NCBI RefSeq assembly: GCF_014851395.1
Contig: NW_024041039.1
Coordinates: 6,193,277 to 6,257,276 of the forward strand
Reading direction: 5' to 3'
Length of the DNA stretch: 64,000 nt
Source: Micropterus salmoides
Taxonomy: Eukaryota > Chordata > Actinopteri > Centrarchiformes > Centrarchidae
Shown here: piece by piece, positions 42,491 to 54,933 of the stretch
How positions within the stretch are numbered: the first letter of the stretch is position 1
Layout of the letters: each line of letters opens with the position of its first letter
Program-made: the position numbers and the translations under genes
The notes under the pieces: generated by a model
The model's input: the letters and a program-made list of their open reading frames with translations, nothing else
What the model was told of the DNA's origin: nothing
The model's database searches: none

Positions 42491-43206
42491 AATACTATTG
42501 AAATATTGTCAGTTGTTGACTAAAAACACCATCCAGTCTGTACCTCCATCACTGGTTTGGATCTGCCACCAAAAACGACAGGAGCAGACTACAACAGACA
42601 GCCAGGACTGCAGAAAAGATTTCTCCATTCAGGACTTTCCAGAGTCAGGAAACAGGCAGGAAACATCACTGCAGATCCATCTCACCCCGGACACAACCTG
42701 TTCCAACTTCTGTCCTCTGGTAGGCACTACAGAGCACTGTACGGCCATGCCATCGCTCTGATGAACTGCTGACTCAGACTCACAGCAATTCCTGTTCAAT
42801 AACCCAGTAAATCTGTTTCTAATCAGCCACCTGTTTACTGGCTACCACCTATTATTGATTCATCACACTCTATTTCAGAGCTGTTCATACTGTTCATATT
42901 GTCATTTTGCATATTGTAAATACTGTATACCAAATCCACCTACCTCAAGTACATAGCACCTGCACATAATACTTATTTATTCCAGCATCTTTTGCACTGT
43001 GCTCCATCACTGTGTACATGTATGCTTGTATGTGTATGTGCACCTGTATATCACATCCACCTCCAACATGTACATAATAATAACAACAATAATGGTAATA
43101 ATAATTTACTCCTGCATCATTTGCACTCTGCTCATTGGACTATTGTCTCAATCTGTCTGTTCCTCGTATGTGTACACATACCTGACAATAAAGCTGATTC
43201 TGATTC

Positions 43207-43685
43207 TGATACTCATCGGACATGTCACCCATTGAGCATGTTTGGGATGCTCTGGATTGCTAATATCCAGCAACTTCGCACAGCCATTGAAGAGGAGTGG
43301 ACCAACGTTCCACAGGCCACAATCAACAACCTGATCAACTATGCGAAGGAGATGTGTTGCACCGGGTGAGGCAAATGGTGATCACACCAGATACTGACTG
43401 GTTTTGGGACCCCCCCCCCCCATACAGTGAAACTGCACATTTTCGAGTGACCTTTTATTGTGGCCAGCCTAAGGCACACCTATACAATACCCATGCTGTC
43501 TGATCAGCATCTTGATGGGCCACACCTGGGAAGTGGATGGATTATCTTGGCAAAGGAGAAGTTCTCACTGACACAGATTTGGGAACAATATTTCAGAGAA
43601 ATTGGCCTTTTGTGTACATACAGAAAATCTTAGATCTTTGAGTTCAGCTCAAAGTTAAATTGCGTTTATAATTTTGTTCAGTGTA
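43207..43685 (+). pseudogene. Tc1-like transposase, 3' part and right end
   Basis: Resumes with SDTHRTCHPLSMFGMLW-type sequence (DMSPIEHVWDAL equivalent), then NIQQLRTAIEEEWTNVPQAT and INNLINYAKEMCCTG. The tail contains GTGGATGGATTATCTTGGCA and ends TTTTGTTCAGTGTA, the typical terminal repeat of this fish Tc1 family. Confidence 0.85.
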
Positions 43686-44231
43686 TGTAAAATGACTGTT
43701 TTTCCCTTACATTGTTTTAAGCTTCAAACATTCTTCATATCAAAGAGGTGGACTTGAGACTGGATGGTTGTTGGTCCCTGCACAGACAGGTAAATAAAAA
43801 TTTATTCCATCAGTTTGTTGGCTCTTTCAGCCACTAATTGTTTGTGAGCAAAGCAGCATAGACTGGTATAATTGTGAAACAGGGCGTTTCAAAGGGATTC
43901 CCCAGGATAAATAAAATACCTGGAACTGTTTTTATAGTTGAGGTTTGTCCACCGTCTTCTCTGCTTTTGTGCTGTGTAAGTCATTGTGTAGATTACGACT
44001 GTCTTGCATTAGAGGATAAGAGTTGATGCTTGTGTTGCATCAAACCTTTTTGTGTACAGACCCACAAACTATCTGTTTCAAAACTTGATAGTGAGCGATG
44101 AGTGGAATGTTTTATGGTAATATAATAATATAATAAAATGTATTTAAAAAGAATACTATTAAAATACAGTACAATAAAATTAAAATTTAAACACTAAAAA
44201 GTAAATACCACTTATACAAAGACATCAAAGA

Positions 44232-45160
44232 TTAACAAACATTTAGTACTCATACGTAGCAGTGAATAAGTAGGTCTTAAGCTTTGATTTAAAAATCTCA
44301 ATTGAACATGCCAGTCTAATATCTGCTGGAAGAGTCTTCCATAATGTTGGAGCACGAAACAAAAATGCTCGCTCACCAACCGTTTTCTTCCTATCCTTTG
44401 GTCCAGTCAGAAGGGAGCGCAGTAACCATGTAGGCACATAAGAATTCACAAGATCAGACAGATATAATGGTGCAAGGCCTTTCACTATTTTGTACGTTAA
44501 CAACAAAACCTTAAATTCTGCTCTAACCTGAACAGGGAGTCAATGCAGTGAGGCCAGCACAGGAGTTATATGCATGTATTTAGATGATCCCGTCAGAATA
44601 CGTGCTGCAGCATTCTGGACCATCTGCAGACCTCGCAAACTTTTCTTAGGCAGCCCCAAGAACATTACATTACAATAGTCCTGCCTAGATGTAACAAAGG
44701 CATGAATGAGGGCCACAGCATTTTTAAGTGCCAATACTGATCTAATCTTTGCTATTCTTAGGAGATAAAAGGCTACTTTTGTCACCTCTTTAATATGCAA
44801 GTCAAACGAAAGTGATCAAAAACGACCCCAAGATTCTTTACTCTATCCTTGCAATGAATGACCGAATCTTCAATGGATAGAGTAAAATTGTCATACTAAT
44901 GACCGAATCTAGCTGCTCCAATAGCTATCATCTCAGTTTGAGTAGCAGGAAGTTTGCTGACCAGCTCTTCACAGCAGCCAAGCAAGTCAATAACTGAACC
45001 GAATCACACATTTCCTGCAATAACTGGCATTTGTAAATCATCAGCATAGCAGTGAAAAGCCATGCCAAAAGAACGAATGATGTGACCCAATGGCGCTAAG
45101 TATAACAAAAACAACAGTGGACCAAGGACTGAACCCTGTGGAATGGGGAAGAGTTGGAAA
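44232..45160 (-). pseudogene. L2-like reverse transcriptase, C-terminal half
   Basis: On the minus strand frames read GSVLGPLLFLLYLAPLGHII, GMAFHCYADDLQMPVIAG (the YADD catalytic motif), SRQDYCNVMFLGLPKKSLRG, LQMVQNAAARILTGSSKYMH and ITPVLASLH, then YKIVKGLAPLYLSDLVNSYV and RAFLFRAPTLWKTLPADIR. Stops and frame changes (near 44530 and 44810) show decay. It is a different LINE lineage from the copy at 39.6 kb. Confidence 0.8.
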
Positions 45161-45469
45161 ATGTGTTGTTATAAAACACACATTGAGATCTTTATGAAAG
45201 GAAGGATCTCAACCAGTTAAGCAAGTATTTCTCAAGTCTGTCCAAAATAATTCAGTGGTCCACAGTATATTTTGTTGTAAACAAAACATGTTATATATTT
45301 GTTCCAGACAGTGATTCTCTAAACCTTCAGTGACAATGACTTACCATTTTATCTCTGGGGGAAAAGCTTAAACTTCAGACAGTTGTTTAGAAAAGAGGAA
45401 CAACCTTCAGATTTATTCTCTCACTGTTTGTCATTCTCCTTTTGATGGACTGACTTTGCGACTTATACT

Positions 45470-45650
45470 GCATGTTCAATTTCAATTTCAATTTTATTTA
45501 TATAGCTCCAAATCACAACAACAGTTATCTCATAGCGCTTTTCATAAAAGAGCAGGTCTAGACCACACTCTGATATTAAGTCATGTTCCCTGGTGTAAAT
45601 TAACATTTACATAGAAATGTATTCAAACACCTGGAGCCATTTAAGAGGCA
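45470..45650. repeat. Fish interspersed repeat fragment
   Basis: TTCAATTTTATTTATATAGC followed by CAAATCACAACAACAG and TCATAGCGCTTTTCATAAA is a common teleost retroelement 3' end. Confidence 0.5.
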
Positions 45651-45724
45651 AAGTCTGTGATCCACAAGGAAATCACCTATATTTAGCATCTGCTATCACA
45701 CATTAGCGCTGGCAGCGTGGCTTT

Positions 45725-46110
45725 AGGGATGGCAAGGTGATTTGGTTGTTCGGTCGCTCCACCTCTTTAGTCCTGAACGAAAATATCTGAAGAGCTATTG
45801 GATGGATTTAAATGAAAAGACGTTCATGTTCCCCAGACTTTAGTTAACCCCTGACTTCCTCTAGCGTCATCATCAGGACAAAAAATTTTATTTTTACAGT
45901 ACTTGTGTTTACGAGAAAATACCTGCTAATGATGAAAACAAATGATATTCCAATCAGCTTTACTTTGAAATTTATTCTAATTAGCTAATTTCTAATGCTT
46001 ATTAGTTCTAATTAGTGCTAATGTTTAAAATATTAGCTTGCTAACAGGCTAGCTCACATCAGCCTGTTAGCATGTGATGGTGAGCACGTAAGCATCATAA
46101 TCAAAGCATC
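45725..46110. repeat. Dispersed fish repeat, second 'gctaattag' copy
   Basis: GGTTGTTCGGTCGCTCCACC at the start and TTAGCTTGCTAACAGGCTAG inside match the layout of the copy at 37350-37860. Confidence 0.55.
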
Positions 46111-46654
46111 TAGCTCAAATATTTTTGAAGATGTTCCTACATTTATTCAAAACGTTTTATAGTATTAAATCACTGTGCTTCACTTAAATGTCTAATTAAT
46201 GTCTGTCATCAATGTAAATAAGCTTGCAACTTAAAAATATGTCCCTCCATGCATGTTGGTGAGTGAAAATTTGCCAAATGCTTGTCTCATCCACATGCAA
46301 CCAGTGGCAGATGCCTGTTAGTCACTAATGGTGACTAATAGCTTCTACTCTGCCTTTAATTACCCACATTTGTTATTTATTCAGATGAAATTAGATTCAA
46401 CCACGCAGACAGAGCAGCCATATGGTACATTATCACTGTGTCTTGCCGGCCAACATTTGCCATCAACAACAACATCATCATCATCATCATCAATATTATT
46501 ATCCACCATGCCATTATGTAAAAACCATGTAACTACATTTATGTTGATTTTAATTTTAATTGATTTTAACCTTCTGTAGTTCCAGCTTCAGAAAATTGCA
46601 TATTTGCTTCTTTTCTCTGGTTAATAACATTATAAAGTGAATATCTTCATGGTT
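46111..46654. other. Intergenic with (ATC)n tract
   Basis: A short CATCATCATCATCATCATC microsatellite at about 46472-46491. Otherwise nothing recognised. Confidence 0.5.
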
Positions 46655-46762
46655 TGGATTATTGGTTGGACAAAACAAGCATTGATTAAATGGTTGCTTG
46701 AAATAATATTTAATAGATTAATCAAGAATGAAAAAAAGTATCTTTAGTTGCAGCCCTAAATC
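46655..46762. repeat. Dispersed repeat, 'gttgcagccct' family
   Basis: Ends TTAGTTGCAGCCCTAAAT and shares GGACAAAACAAGC with the copy at about 48970. Confidence 0.45.
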
Positions 46763-46891
46763 CACCAGAGCTGTAAATCTGTTTAAAGTTCAGTCCTATG
46801 TTTCTGAAACATGTTTCTCACCTAACAACATCATTATTAATCAGGGTTTGTTGTAGTTTATAGTTTATATGATTTATACTTAATATGGACT

Positions 46892-47320
46892 AACCAGTGG
46901 TGGAAAAAGTATTCAAAATGTTAATTAAGTGAAAGTACAAAAGTATTAGCAGCTAAACTGTTCTTAAAGTCTTAAAAGTATAATTTTAATACTCTTTATT
47001 TTATTTATTATTATTTAATTTTGATATAATAGTTATATAATAGTTTCCATTCGCGTGGTATTTGTATGTACTTCTACACCTATCGCTCCTTCCAATAAAT
47101 GTTTTTTTTTTAAGTATCAGAAGTAAAAGTACATATTGTGCAAAATGATGAAGTCTATGCATATAGTTTGTATGTAAAATCCTAATCTGCAAAGGATGTA
47201 AGTACAACATTTCCCTAGTAGAATATAAAGCAGCATGTATTGTAACATAATGTAGAGTACAAGTACCTCAAAATTACTTGTGACTGAAGTACTTGGGTAA
47301 ATGTACTTTACACCGCTGGT
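46892..47320. repeat. Dispersed repeat, 'CCAGTGGTGGAAAAAGTA' family, near full length
   Basis: Starts CCAGTGGTGGAAAAAGTATT and ends GTACTTTACACCGCTGGTAC, giving inverted CCAG.GGTG/CACCGCTGG ends. The interior has AAAGTACAAAAGTATTAGCA as in the copy at 6112. Confidence 0.55.
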
Positions 47321-48480
47321 ACTAATACATTTGGCTCAGCTCAGAATTGGAAAGGTAAAATTTGGGGAGTTTTCAGGGTAATATTGAAAATAGAATTACC
47401 ATCATAATTCTGTATTTTTCATCTTCATGTTCTCAATTTACCACTCTACTGTCAAAATACAGTGAAATACCAAAATATTTAAAAGAAATAAAATACACCA
47501 AGTCAGATCCAGTGAGAGATAAACTTGGAAATGACCTGGTCACTAACTTCCCCTTATTAACCCTTCGAATTAGCGAGTACACGTGGTTTAGGGTCACAAC
47601 CTTTTTAAGAACGCCTTGCTCTGTCTCTGTCTTTTATTACACCAGTCAGTCAAGAAAAACAACATACCAGCAGCTAATTTGTTTCCCCGTGAAAAATGAA
47701 TTGGAGTCAGTAGGAAGATGCCGTTCAAATCCATTCTACATGTAGGCGGGTGTTCAGGTCATATCTCTGACCTGTACTTGAATCTCCACGGTGTCTGGAG
47801 GACCTTGTAAATCACTTACAGATAATCAGACAAAAAGGAATTTGTTCCTCAGGGTCATGTACACATTCCCACATGTCTCCAAAGTTGAGACACTACTCAG
47901 AGTCACAAGATTTCAGTCATTTTTTGTCTATGTTTCACTCTCAAACTGATTCCCTGATTAGGTTTCATGATTTCCTTGCATCTGTTGCCTTTAAAACCAT
48001 CTATTTATCAGTGTATTGGTGTTCAAACCACATTGTAAATGAGCAAGCTACTGCGAGCCTCTCGTATGAACAGATTTGTTCTTAAGCCTCTGAGTGATTT
48101 AGGAGAACTTGCCGCATTCTTGTATTTTGAATTTTCACTTGCATGAACACAATTTACGGGGGGTCCAGACCTCCAGAATCATGTACAATTAGTCTGTTGT
48201 GATCCAAGCCTACATTTTTCACTAATGGATTGTATAAAATAAGGTCAGCTGGAAGTGTAATCTTTTGGATGCCTTAGTGCATCCGGCCGTGGGAAGAGAG
48301 CGGCAGAGTGCTGATTTATTGGCAGAGACAGAGGATTGGTTGTTCTCTTGGTTTCAGCTCGTCCTCACCAGAAAAATGGCCGTGTAGGTCGATTTTGCAG
48401 CAGATTATTACGACCCATATTTAAGTTTTTTGTTAGGCTGCAAACATAAAGTGCAGAAGAGGTCAGGTGATGCCGTATAA
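47321..48480. other. Intergenic, no gene recognised
   Basis: The longest open frame (47362-47745) has no domain or homology signature. Confidence 0.45.
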
Positions 48481-48519
48481 TTATCTCTAATTGTTCTTGT
48501 GGTTTTTATGCTGATCTTG

Positions 48520-48600
48520 TTAATGTCTTTTATTTCCAAGTAAAGTACCTTTTAAAGGGCTTTATAAATAAAATGTATTAATATTATTATCATGTAGTAT
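48520..48600 (+). repeat. Probable LINE 3' tail
   Basis: AAAGGGCTTTATAAATAAAA followed by (TAT)n-like sequence resembles the 3' end of fish L2-type elements. Confidence 0.4.
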
Positions 48601-48944
48601 GAAAAGTCTGTGTAGGGAGGTGGTGGGGTGGATGGGTGTGTCAAGTAAGCACAGGACATTCACTGAGGAAACAGAGTTTGAGTTGACATGTTGTAAGTTA
48701 AATAACATTAAAATAATGTACTTATTTTAACCCAAACCTATATCACCTAAATTTTTACCTCCAACATTGTACAAAATAAAAATTACAGCATAGAATATAA
48801 CTGAAATGATCAACAGAAAATTAATTGGGAACTACTTTGATACTTTCAAGCATAAATACCAAACAATCCAGATTTCCATATTCTTAATTATAAGGATTCG
48901 CTGTTTGTCTTTGACCTCTGTACATGTAATAGCACATCAATAAT

Positions 48945-49118
48945 TTAAAGGTTTTGGATTGTTGATTGGACAAAACAAGCTGTTTGGAAATATTAACCTG
49001 GGATTTTAGACATTTCAAGGTATTTTCTGAAATATTATAGACCAAACAATTCATTAATTAATTGAGAAAATAATAGGTAGATTAATCAATAATGAAAATA
49101 ATGGTTAGTTGCAACATT
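48945..49118. repeat. Dispersed repeat, 'gttgcaacatt' family
   Basis: GGATTGTTGATTGGACAAAA and AATGGTTAGTTGCAAC match the family at 2484 and 46655. Confidence 0.45.
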
Positions 49119-49279
49119 AGACTAGACTAATAAGTTATAAAACTGCCAGTCTGTGTATTTAGTTTGTGTTTTTTTTTTCTAACCAGAGTTTGCAAAAATG
49201 ATGTATTACTGTTACTGTGTGTAGTTTTCTCTGGACTTATACTCAGTGAATGATTAGGACATAAATTTGTTGGATTTCA

Positions 49280-49930
49280 CTCTTAATGGATAGGTTTACC
49301 ATTTTTTCACAACAGTCAGGTGCCCATAAGAACAATGAACCAGTTTTTGCTTTCTGTAATCGTTCCTCCTATGTATACTATCCATTAAGAGATCCTTTCC
49401 TGATGGACTTTATAAGTGATGGGGGGTCAAAATCCACATCCTCGTTCTGTGCAATAAATGTAAGAAAAAGTTAATATGAGGTTTCTGCCGTGTGAGTTAA
49501 ATAAAGTGGAAATCTTCCAAAGTTAGAGCCCCTTAAGTACAAAATTCACCCTTTTTGTTGCTGTCCTTCCACTGTAGCTCAACATAGAAACTGTCCAGGG
49601 AAACACAGAGAGGGAATTGACACTAAATGTAACTTTGGAAGATATATAATTGATTTGTGTAACTCAGACTGCTGAAACCTCGCATTAGCTTCAGATAAGC
49701 TTTCAAATACATTTTTGCGCAAAACAAAGCCTGTGGATTTTGTCCGAAAATCATTTAACGTTAGAAGTATGTCAAGAAGACTCAACTTATACAACAGTTT
49801 ATTGAGCCTCGGCCCTGGGAGAACAGAGTACAGACACAAAGTAGTACCAAAACCAGTCTGAAGGATACTTCCTGTCTGGGGGTATTTATCTGTCCTACAC
49901 CTACAGAGATTCACTAAGTGTCCAAATAAG
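49280..49930. mobile_element. Fold-back DNA element, about 650 bp
   Basis: The two halves are diverged inverted copies. GGTCAAAATCCACATCCTCG (49427) mirrors GCCTGTGGATTTTGTCC (49728), and GAAATCTTCCAAAGTTA (49510) mirrors TAACTTTGGAAGATAT (49630), with the centre near 49575. A smaller CTCTTAATGGATAG/CTATCCATTAAGAG pair lies at about 49281 and 49379. Non-coding. Confidence 0.6.
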
Positions 49931-52380
49931 GTTATGGTTCAGCCCACTCTATTTGATATTTAGGCCAATAAGTCATGTCGTGTGTCCTTGAAACCACTGG
50001 CAACATTTACACACAGAGCCAGTCAGTCTGTCTGTAATGAAACAAAATAAAGATTATCTCGACCTTGGGTTACCTAAAAAATGGATCACAGAGTGCATCC
50101 AGAGTGCATCCTTATCAAGACAGCTGCATCAGTCAGTCGATCAAACAAACGGAGAGGAGAGACAGAGTCTGACCTACTGTTTTGGAGAGTCCCTGACTGT
50201 CCCTGGGTCTTAGTGTCCTTAAAATAAAAACAGTTTGAACCAGAGGAATGATTACTGCAAGCTAAACCTGTGTTCATGTTCATATAGTCACCTGACAATT
50301 GTTTTAAGGCAGAAAAAATGTGTAGCAATCCTTTAAGTTTGGATTCTTCCTGTGAGCAGAGAAGTGATCCTGCCCAACATTACTGCTGATTTTGGTTGTT
50401 AAAATCTAAAGAGCCCCACATTTACACTGCTAAAACATGCCGAGTGCTGCTGGATGCATTTTTCCAGTCGGTCCATCCCTTTGTTTTGCAGCAGCAGAGG
50501 TTGTTTGTTCTGTGAGTGTGTGCTGAGTCAGCCTGGAAGACGGAGCCAAAGCCCGGCTTTCCTCCACCGCGGCAGACTGATTTCTGTCTGCAGAGAAACA
50601 TTAAACCCAGACTCACACACCGCAGCACTTCTAGACATCTAGACATTTATACAGCTATGCCACACCTTCACTGTGACCAGTCTGCAGTGTCATTAGATAG
50701 ATAGATAGATAGATAGATAACCCTTAATGCATGTTTGAGTTAGGGTGTGGCTTGACAGTCAGACACGCTCTTTTTTCACGTGTTTAATGATTAGCATTAG
50801 CAGTGGTTGTGTGCAGTAACTCACGTGTTGCTCCTCCTCATGTGAGACCACTTCCTGAATTCCTCTCAGCAACAACATCTACTGTAACTCTACTTCTGTC
50901 TTATTCTCTGGAGAGAAATCCGAGTCAGTCATGTACTAAAAGAAGGATGAAGTGCAGTAAAACAAAACAAAAAATACACAGCAGTTTAACAAAGAAAAGT
51001 ATGCTGCATGTCATGTTGTAGCTGTTTGTTTCTTTAGCTGTTCTATTTTATGATAAAAACCCAACCAGGCACAGGGGCAGCAAATAAGTTCCAGCTAAAT
51101 ACCCAGAACACCGTAATCCTAAAAAAAATGCAAATAAATAAAAAAATTGACAAACAAACCACTTAAAAAGCCAAAATTTAGGCTCCATGGAGCCACGTTT
51201 AAGTAGATTTCATCCAAGGCAGCCATAGGGGGAGCTTTCTGTTTTTCTTGTTTAAGTAGAATTGACAGAGGAAGGAGGTAACTAAGGATAATTATTACAG
51301 TTGTATAAAGTACACATTTGAGGAAATGGAATTTTATTTGATTATTTAGTAAGAGCTTTTATCTCTTTTTACTGCACTGAAGTTATCTGACAGCACAAGT
51401 TACTGCTTACTCTCAAGATTATTTATTTAGATTTGTCAGCTTGTAAATTGAATAAATTAAAGAGTTCAGTACATAATGCACCTCCTAAATACTGCTTACA
51501 TGTTAGCACATCAATAATTTAATAATTACTCATTTAAATACTCAAATACATTCGATAATTTATCGTATTTTTTTCATGGTGGTGTTGCTATGATTGTGTG
51601 AGTGAATGATTTGACTATTGACCCGCAGTACTGCAGATGTTTCTGTCGCAGAGATGAGGATGAAACATGAGATTAGGCTTCTTACTTAATATTTTACATG
51701 ACTGGTACAGTTTCCACTGAACTAAGTGACATTCCTAGGAACACCACTGTAAGGATCAGATTTACGATGAAGCTGCAAAAACACCAGACTACAGCATTAA
51801 CTAACAGCACTTAATATTTTCATATTTGCATAGTCATGCTTCTACCAACAGCACACATCATTTCAGTCAAACGGCCACCAGAGGGAAGTCTTGGCTTCCG
51901 TTTGACTCTTCAGCCACGTGTGGAAAAACATTTAAGGGAGATTTTGCCCTGTGTTAAGCTTCACAGGCTGCTTCACAGGCTGTGCACTGCCTGCAATAAG
52001 CCTACCAATTTAAATGCTGCAGGTTAGAGATGTTCACAAATTTGGGTTAACCAACCACAGTAAAGAAGTCAGGATAACGGTGAAATCTGACAGGTTTCCC
52101 TGGGAGGCATGACTCAGGGAAAACCAAATTCTCAAGATAAACCACATGCAGTCAGTCCTATATTGACTAATGCCTCCTTGTGAATGCATGATTGGTGTGC
52201 AGGAAGGCACTTTTTTTTTTTAAGGTTGGCAGAGATGAGTAATGTGTGTAATAATTTGTTTCATGATCAGTTTTTTGTAATCTGGATCTAACGTTTCTGT
52301 CTTTGACCCACAAAACACAGAGGCCTGCTTTACAGTTTATCAAAGGAATTAAGACTCACACAAACCACAGTTCAGGTATT
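49931..52380. other. Intergenic, with a (GATA)n tract
   Basis: A pure AGAT/GATA microsatellite at about 50694-50719. No gene recognised. The small ORFs lack support. Confidence 0.5.
50694..50719. repeat. (GATA)n microsatellite
   Basis: About six consecutive ATAG units. Confidence 0.9.
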
Positions 52381-54499
52381 TTTTTACTGTAATATTGAAT
52401 AAAATCTATAAAATATTCCACAAAAAATACATTTTCAATTATCATCTTATTACCTGGCAAATCCATCCTTCAGTTACATTTATATCATGTAATCAGCATT
52501 AACAACGTACAGTTTGTGCTTCACAGACTGTACTCACACTTTTATACAATTATAAATAACACCGCAGCTTTCTGCTTTTTGTATTCAGTCTTGTCCCGAT
52601 AGAGTACGTAAATAAAATTTAAAAAAATAAACAGAAAAATGGTTTACTTCACAGGCTGATATCCAACAGATTCACACTGTATTTGTGTGCAGAGCCTTTA
52701 GGAGCAAAAACAAGTTGTTGTTGGAGCAGCAGAGTGCTCCTTGCACATCTCATGTGATTGGTCGGTGGTCTGAGTCTGGGCAAAACAAGCTTTAAACCCC
52801 TCCTACTGAACAAGTGACGCAAGCTGCTTCCTCCCACCCCTCCTCCTCCATGTCCTCCTCTTATTTTTCCCTCCTGGCCCTCGTCGCCGCCTCCTCCCTC
52901 AGATAGTTCACTGTCAGCTTGTCAGGATGCATTAAGCTCATATGCCACTAGTGTTCACTGAGCACAGGGGGGGAAAAAAAGGCCAAGGAGGAGGAACAAA
53001 CGATGGCGGTTCTGGCTCTCAGTGTTTTACATAACACGTCGCCACAGTTCTTTTCTTTCCAATCAATGACGCTCGAGCTCAGGCAACCACATAAACCTCA
53101 GCACGAATAAAAATTAGGTTCAGTAGTAAGGCACGTTGTCGACATGAGACAAGAGATGGAGATGAGGACGGATTTGCTTTGGTCTGACAGGAAAGCACTG
53201 AATTTTCAGCCCAGTTAAAAACAATGACATAAGAAACACTGTCCATGGCTCAGTGTAAAACAGGAGTGTCCAGGTAAACCAACAACAGACAGACATCAGG
53301 AGGTAGAACAGGAGTAAACCACAGATAGTGAAGGTCGAGCATCTGCTTAATCGCAGCCCTCCGCTCACTGGATCTCTTCTACTGGACAGGAGATTGGAGT
53401 TTCAGATAGGAACACATATAAAACTGTTCTTTTAAACTCCCAACATTGCAATAAAAATTCATATCATCGTGGCCATAAAAATACATATGCTTCTGTTGTC
53501 ATTTACAATTCTGAGACATGGCAGACTTGTCCTGATTATTGACTTGAGGCGATCAGCTCCTCAGTCAGAACCAGACTGGGAATACATGTTTTATGCTGCG
53601 TTATGACATGTTGCATTTACCGTATTTTACAAGCTGCCGAGAAGGATAAACTGTTCACTTCAACCTTACTGTGAAAGGGTGAGTACTTCTTATGCGGCCT
53701 CTGAGAGTTTGACCCATTTGATGTCGCAAATGGTGCAAGAGGCAGCCAATGCACTGACAGCCCAAAGTTATAAAGAATCTGAAGTATAAAGTTACAATCA
53801 CGCCAAAACAATAGACTCTAAAAAACAAAGAACAAATAACATCTGCTGCAGTTTACGGTTGATTTTTCATTCATAAATAAGAATAATATTAGATAAAGGC
53901 GTTCCAACAAGTAAAACATTTTACACCTATCTCTATTGGAGCAACAAGATGTCATTTTGACATTTTGCCCGCTTCTTGCGATACGTGAATCATCTCCAGG
54001 GATTGGAAGCATACTTCTTTGGCTGGTAACCCCAAATTCGGTGGCTACATTCTTCTTTTCACGAGCCAAATAAACCCTCTGACTGCTGCCTGACCACAGA
54101 CACAAAGACTTTCTAATTTAAAGATTCTACATGGAGCAATAAAAACGAATCATATGGAAAGGAATCCCAGGCCTTTGCCCCCCCCTCCTGGCTGGCTGAA
54201 GCACAACCTCTTAAGTAATTGAACGGATTTCAATTAATAATCAAACCAGGTCTGAGTGACGCACAAACCATGGCAGCTCCGGTTGCTTCTTCCCGAATGG
54301 TGGATTCACTCAAAAGGTGCTGCTGCATTTACTAAAACCTGATAAATCAGGAGAGAAAAGTGGCATAAACACAGTGAGCTTGGAATTGTAAGGTTCCATC
54401 TGCATTTAAAGTTTTACCGAAATCCACCGTAGCCACTTAATTTGTGCCGTCTAATCCTGACGGTTACAACATTTCCCTTACAAGTGTTGCACTGCACTT
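52381..54499. other. Repeat-free stretch downstream of the SERTAD-like gene
   Basis: No recognised repeat, which is unusual in this window. It may include distal 3' UTR of the SERTAD-like gene or regulatory sequence. No coding ORF is supported. Confidence 0.4.
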
Positions 54500-54933
54500 T
54501 CAGTGCACCAACTTTGTCTAGAAATGCCTCATCTACTATTTATTCACCCACTGCTCAAAACACAACATGCCCTGAAACTGCAGAGCTAACTAATCGGTTT
54601 CCTGCTACTGTGGGTGCAGAAATTGGTCTCTCTGTTAAAAATGCATTTCTCTTCTTAACTACCATTATTGCCACTGAGATTTCAGACACACAGATAAAGT
54701 GTGTTACGAGTTATAAAAACCAAAAACAGTATAAAAGTGTTTAAATGTGGATTTCAAACTGGATCTGAAACTAGCTGCAGCTTAAAACACATATCATAAT
54801 ATCAGATGGAGCCTTAAAAATCCAAGGTCACGTTAGAGTCCAGCAACCCTCAAACCAGTCCTTGTTCCCCGTCTCCACTGTCAGACTGCTTGATAACCAA
54901 GCGCAGTAAATGTTCAGTAGTCTGTCTTGGCGA
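54500..54933 (-). other. Candidate 3' UTR and poly(A) signal of the SERTAD-like gene
   Basis: AATAAA on the minus strand at 54544-54539 lies about 390 nt after the stop codon. A longer 3' UTR running towards 52.4 kb is possible because 52.4-54.5 kb holds no recognised repeat. Confidence 0.4.

Larger units (their letters stand above)
39626..43206 (+). mobile_element. L2-like LINE inserted in the Tc1 element (degenerate)
   Basis: It begins with CAAGATGGCGCC. The endonuclease part has ANKIDELLLLN and FTESWLTK (about 39885-39975), then FNRANLSHELQKYRQHVKCP, LDHCYTTLKDAYRSVP and LGLSDHCLVHLIPTYRQRLK (40275-40460). A reverse-transcriptase fragment ends TSSTRTNSTGAPQGCVLSPL (to about 41790). A C-terminal piece lies at 42530-42780 and the 3' end is GCTGATTCTGATTCTGAT (about 43190), the L2-type terminal repeat. 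Gaps at 40872-41500 and 41783-42490 are later insertions or replacements. Inactive. Confidence 0.8.

Noticed and set aside
42992..43369. 125-codon ORF as a novel gene
   Set aside because: It spans the L2 3' tail and the resumed Tc1 transposase, so it is a chimera of two transposon relics.
47362..47745. 127-codon plus-strand ORF
   Set aside because: No domain, splice context or similarity. The length is plausible by chance in this window.
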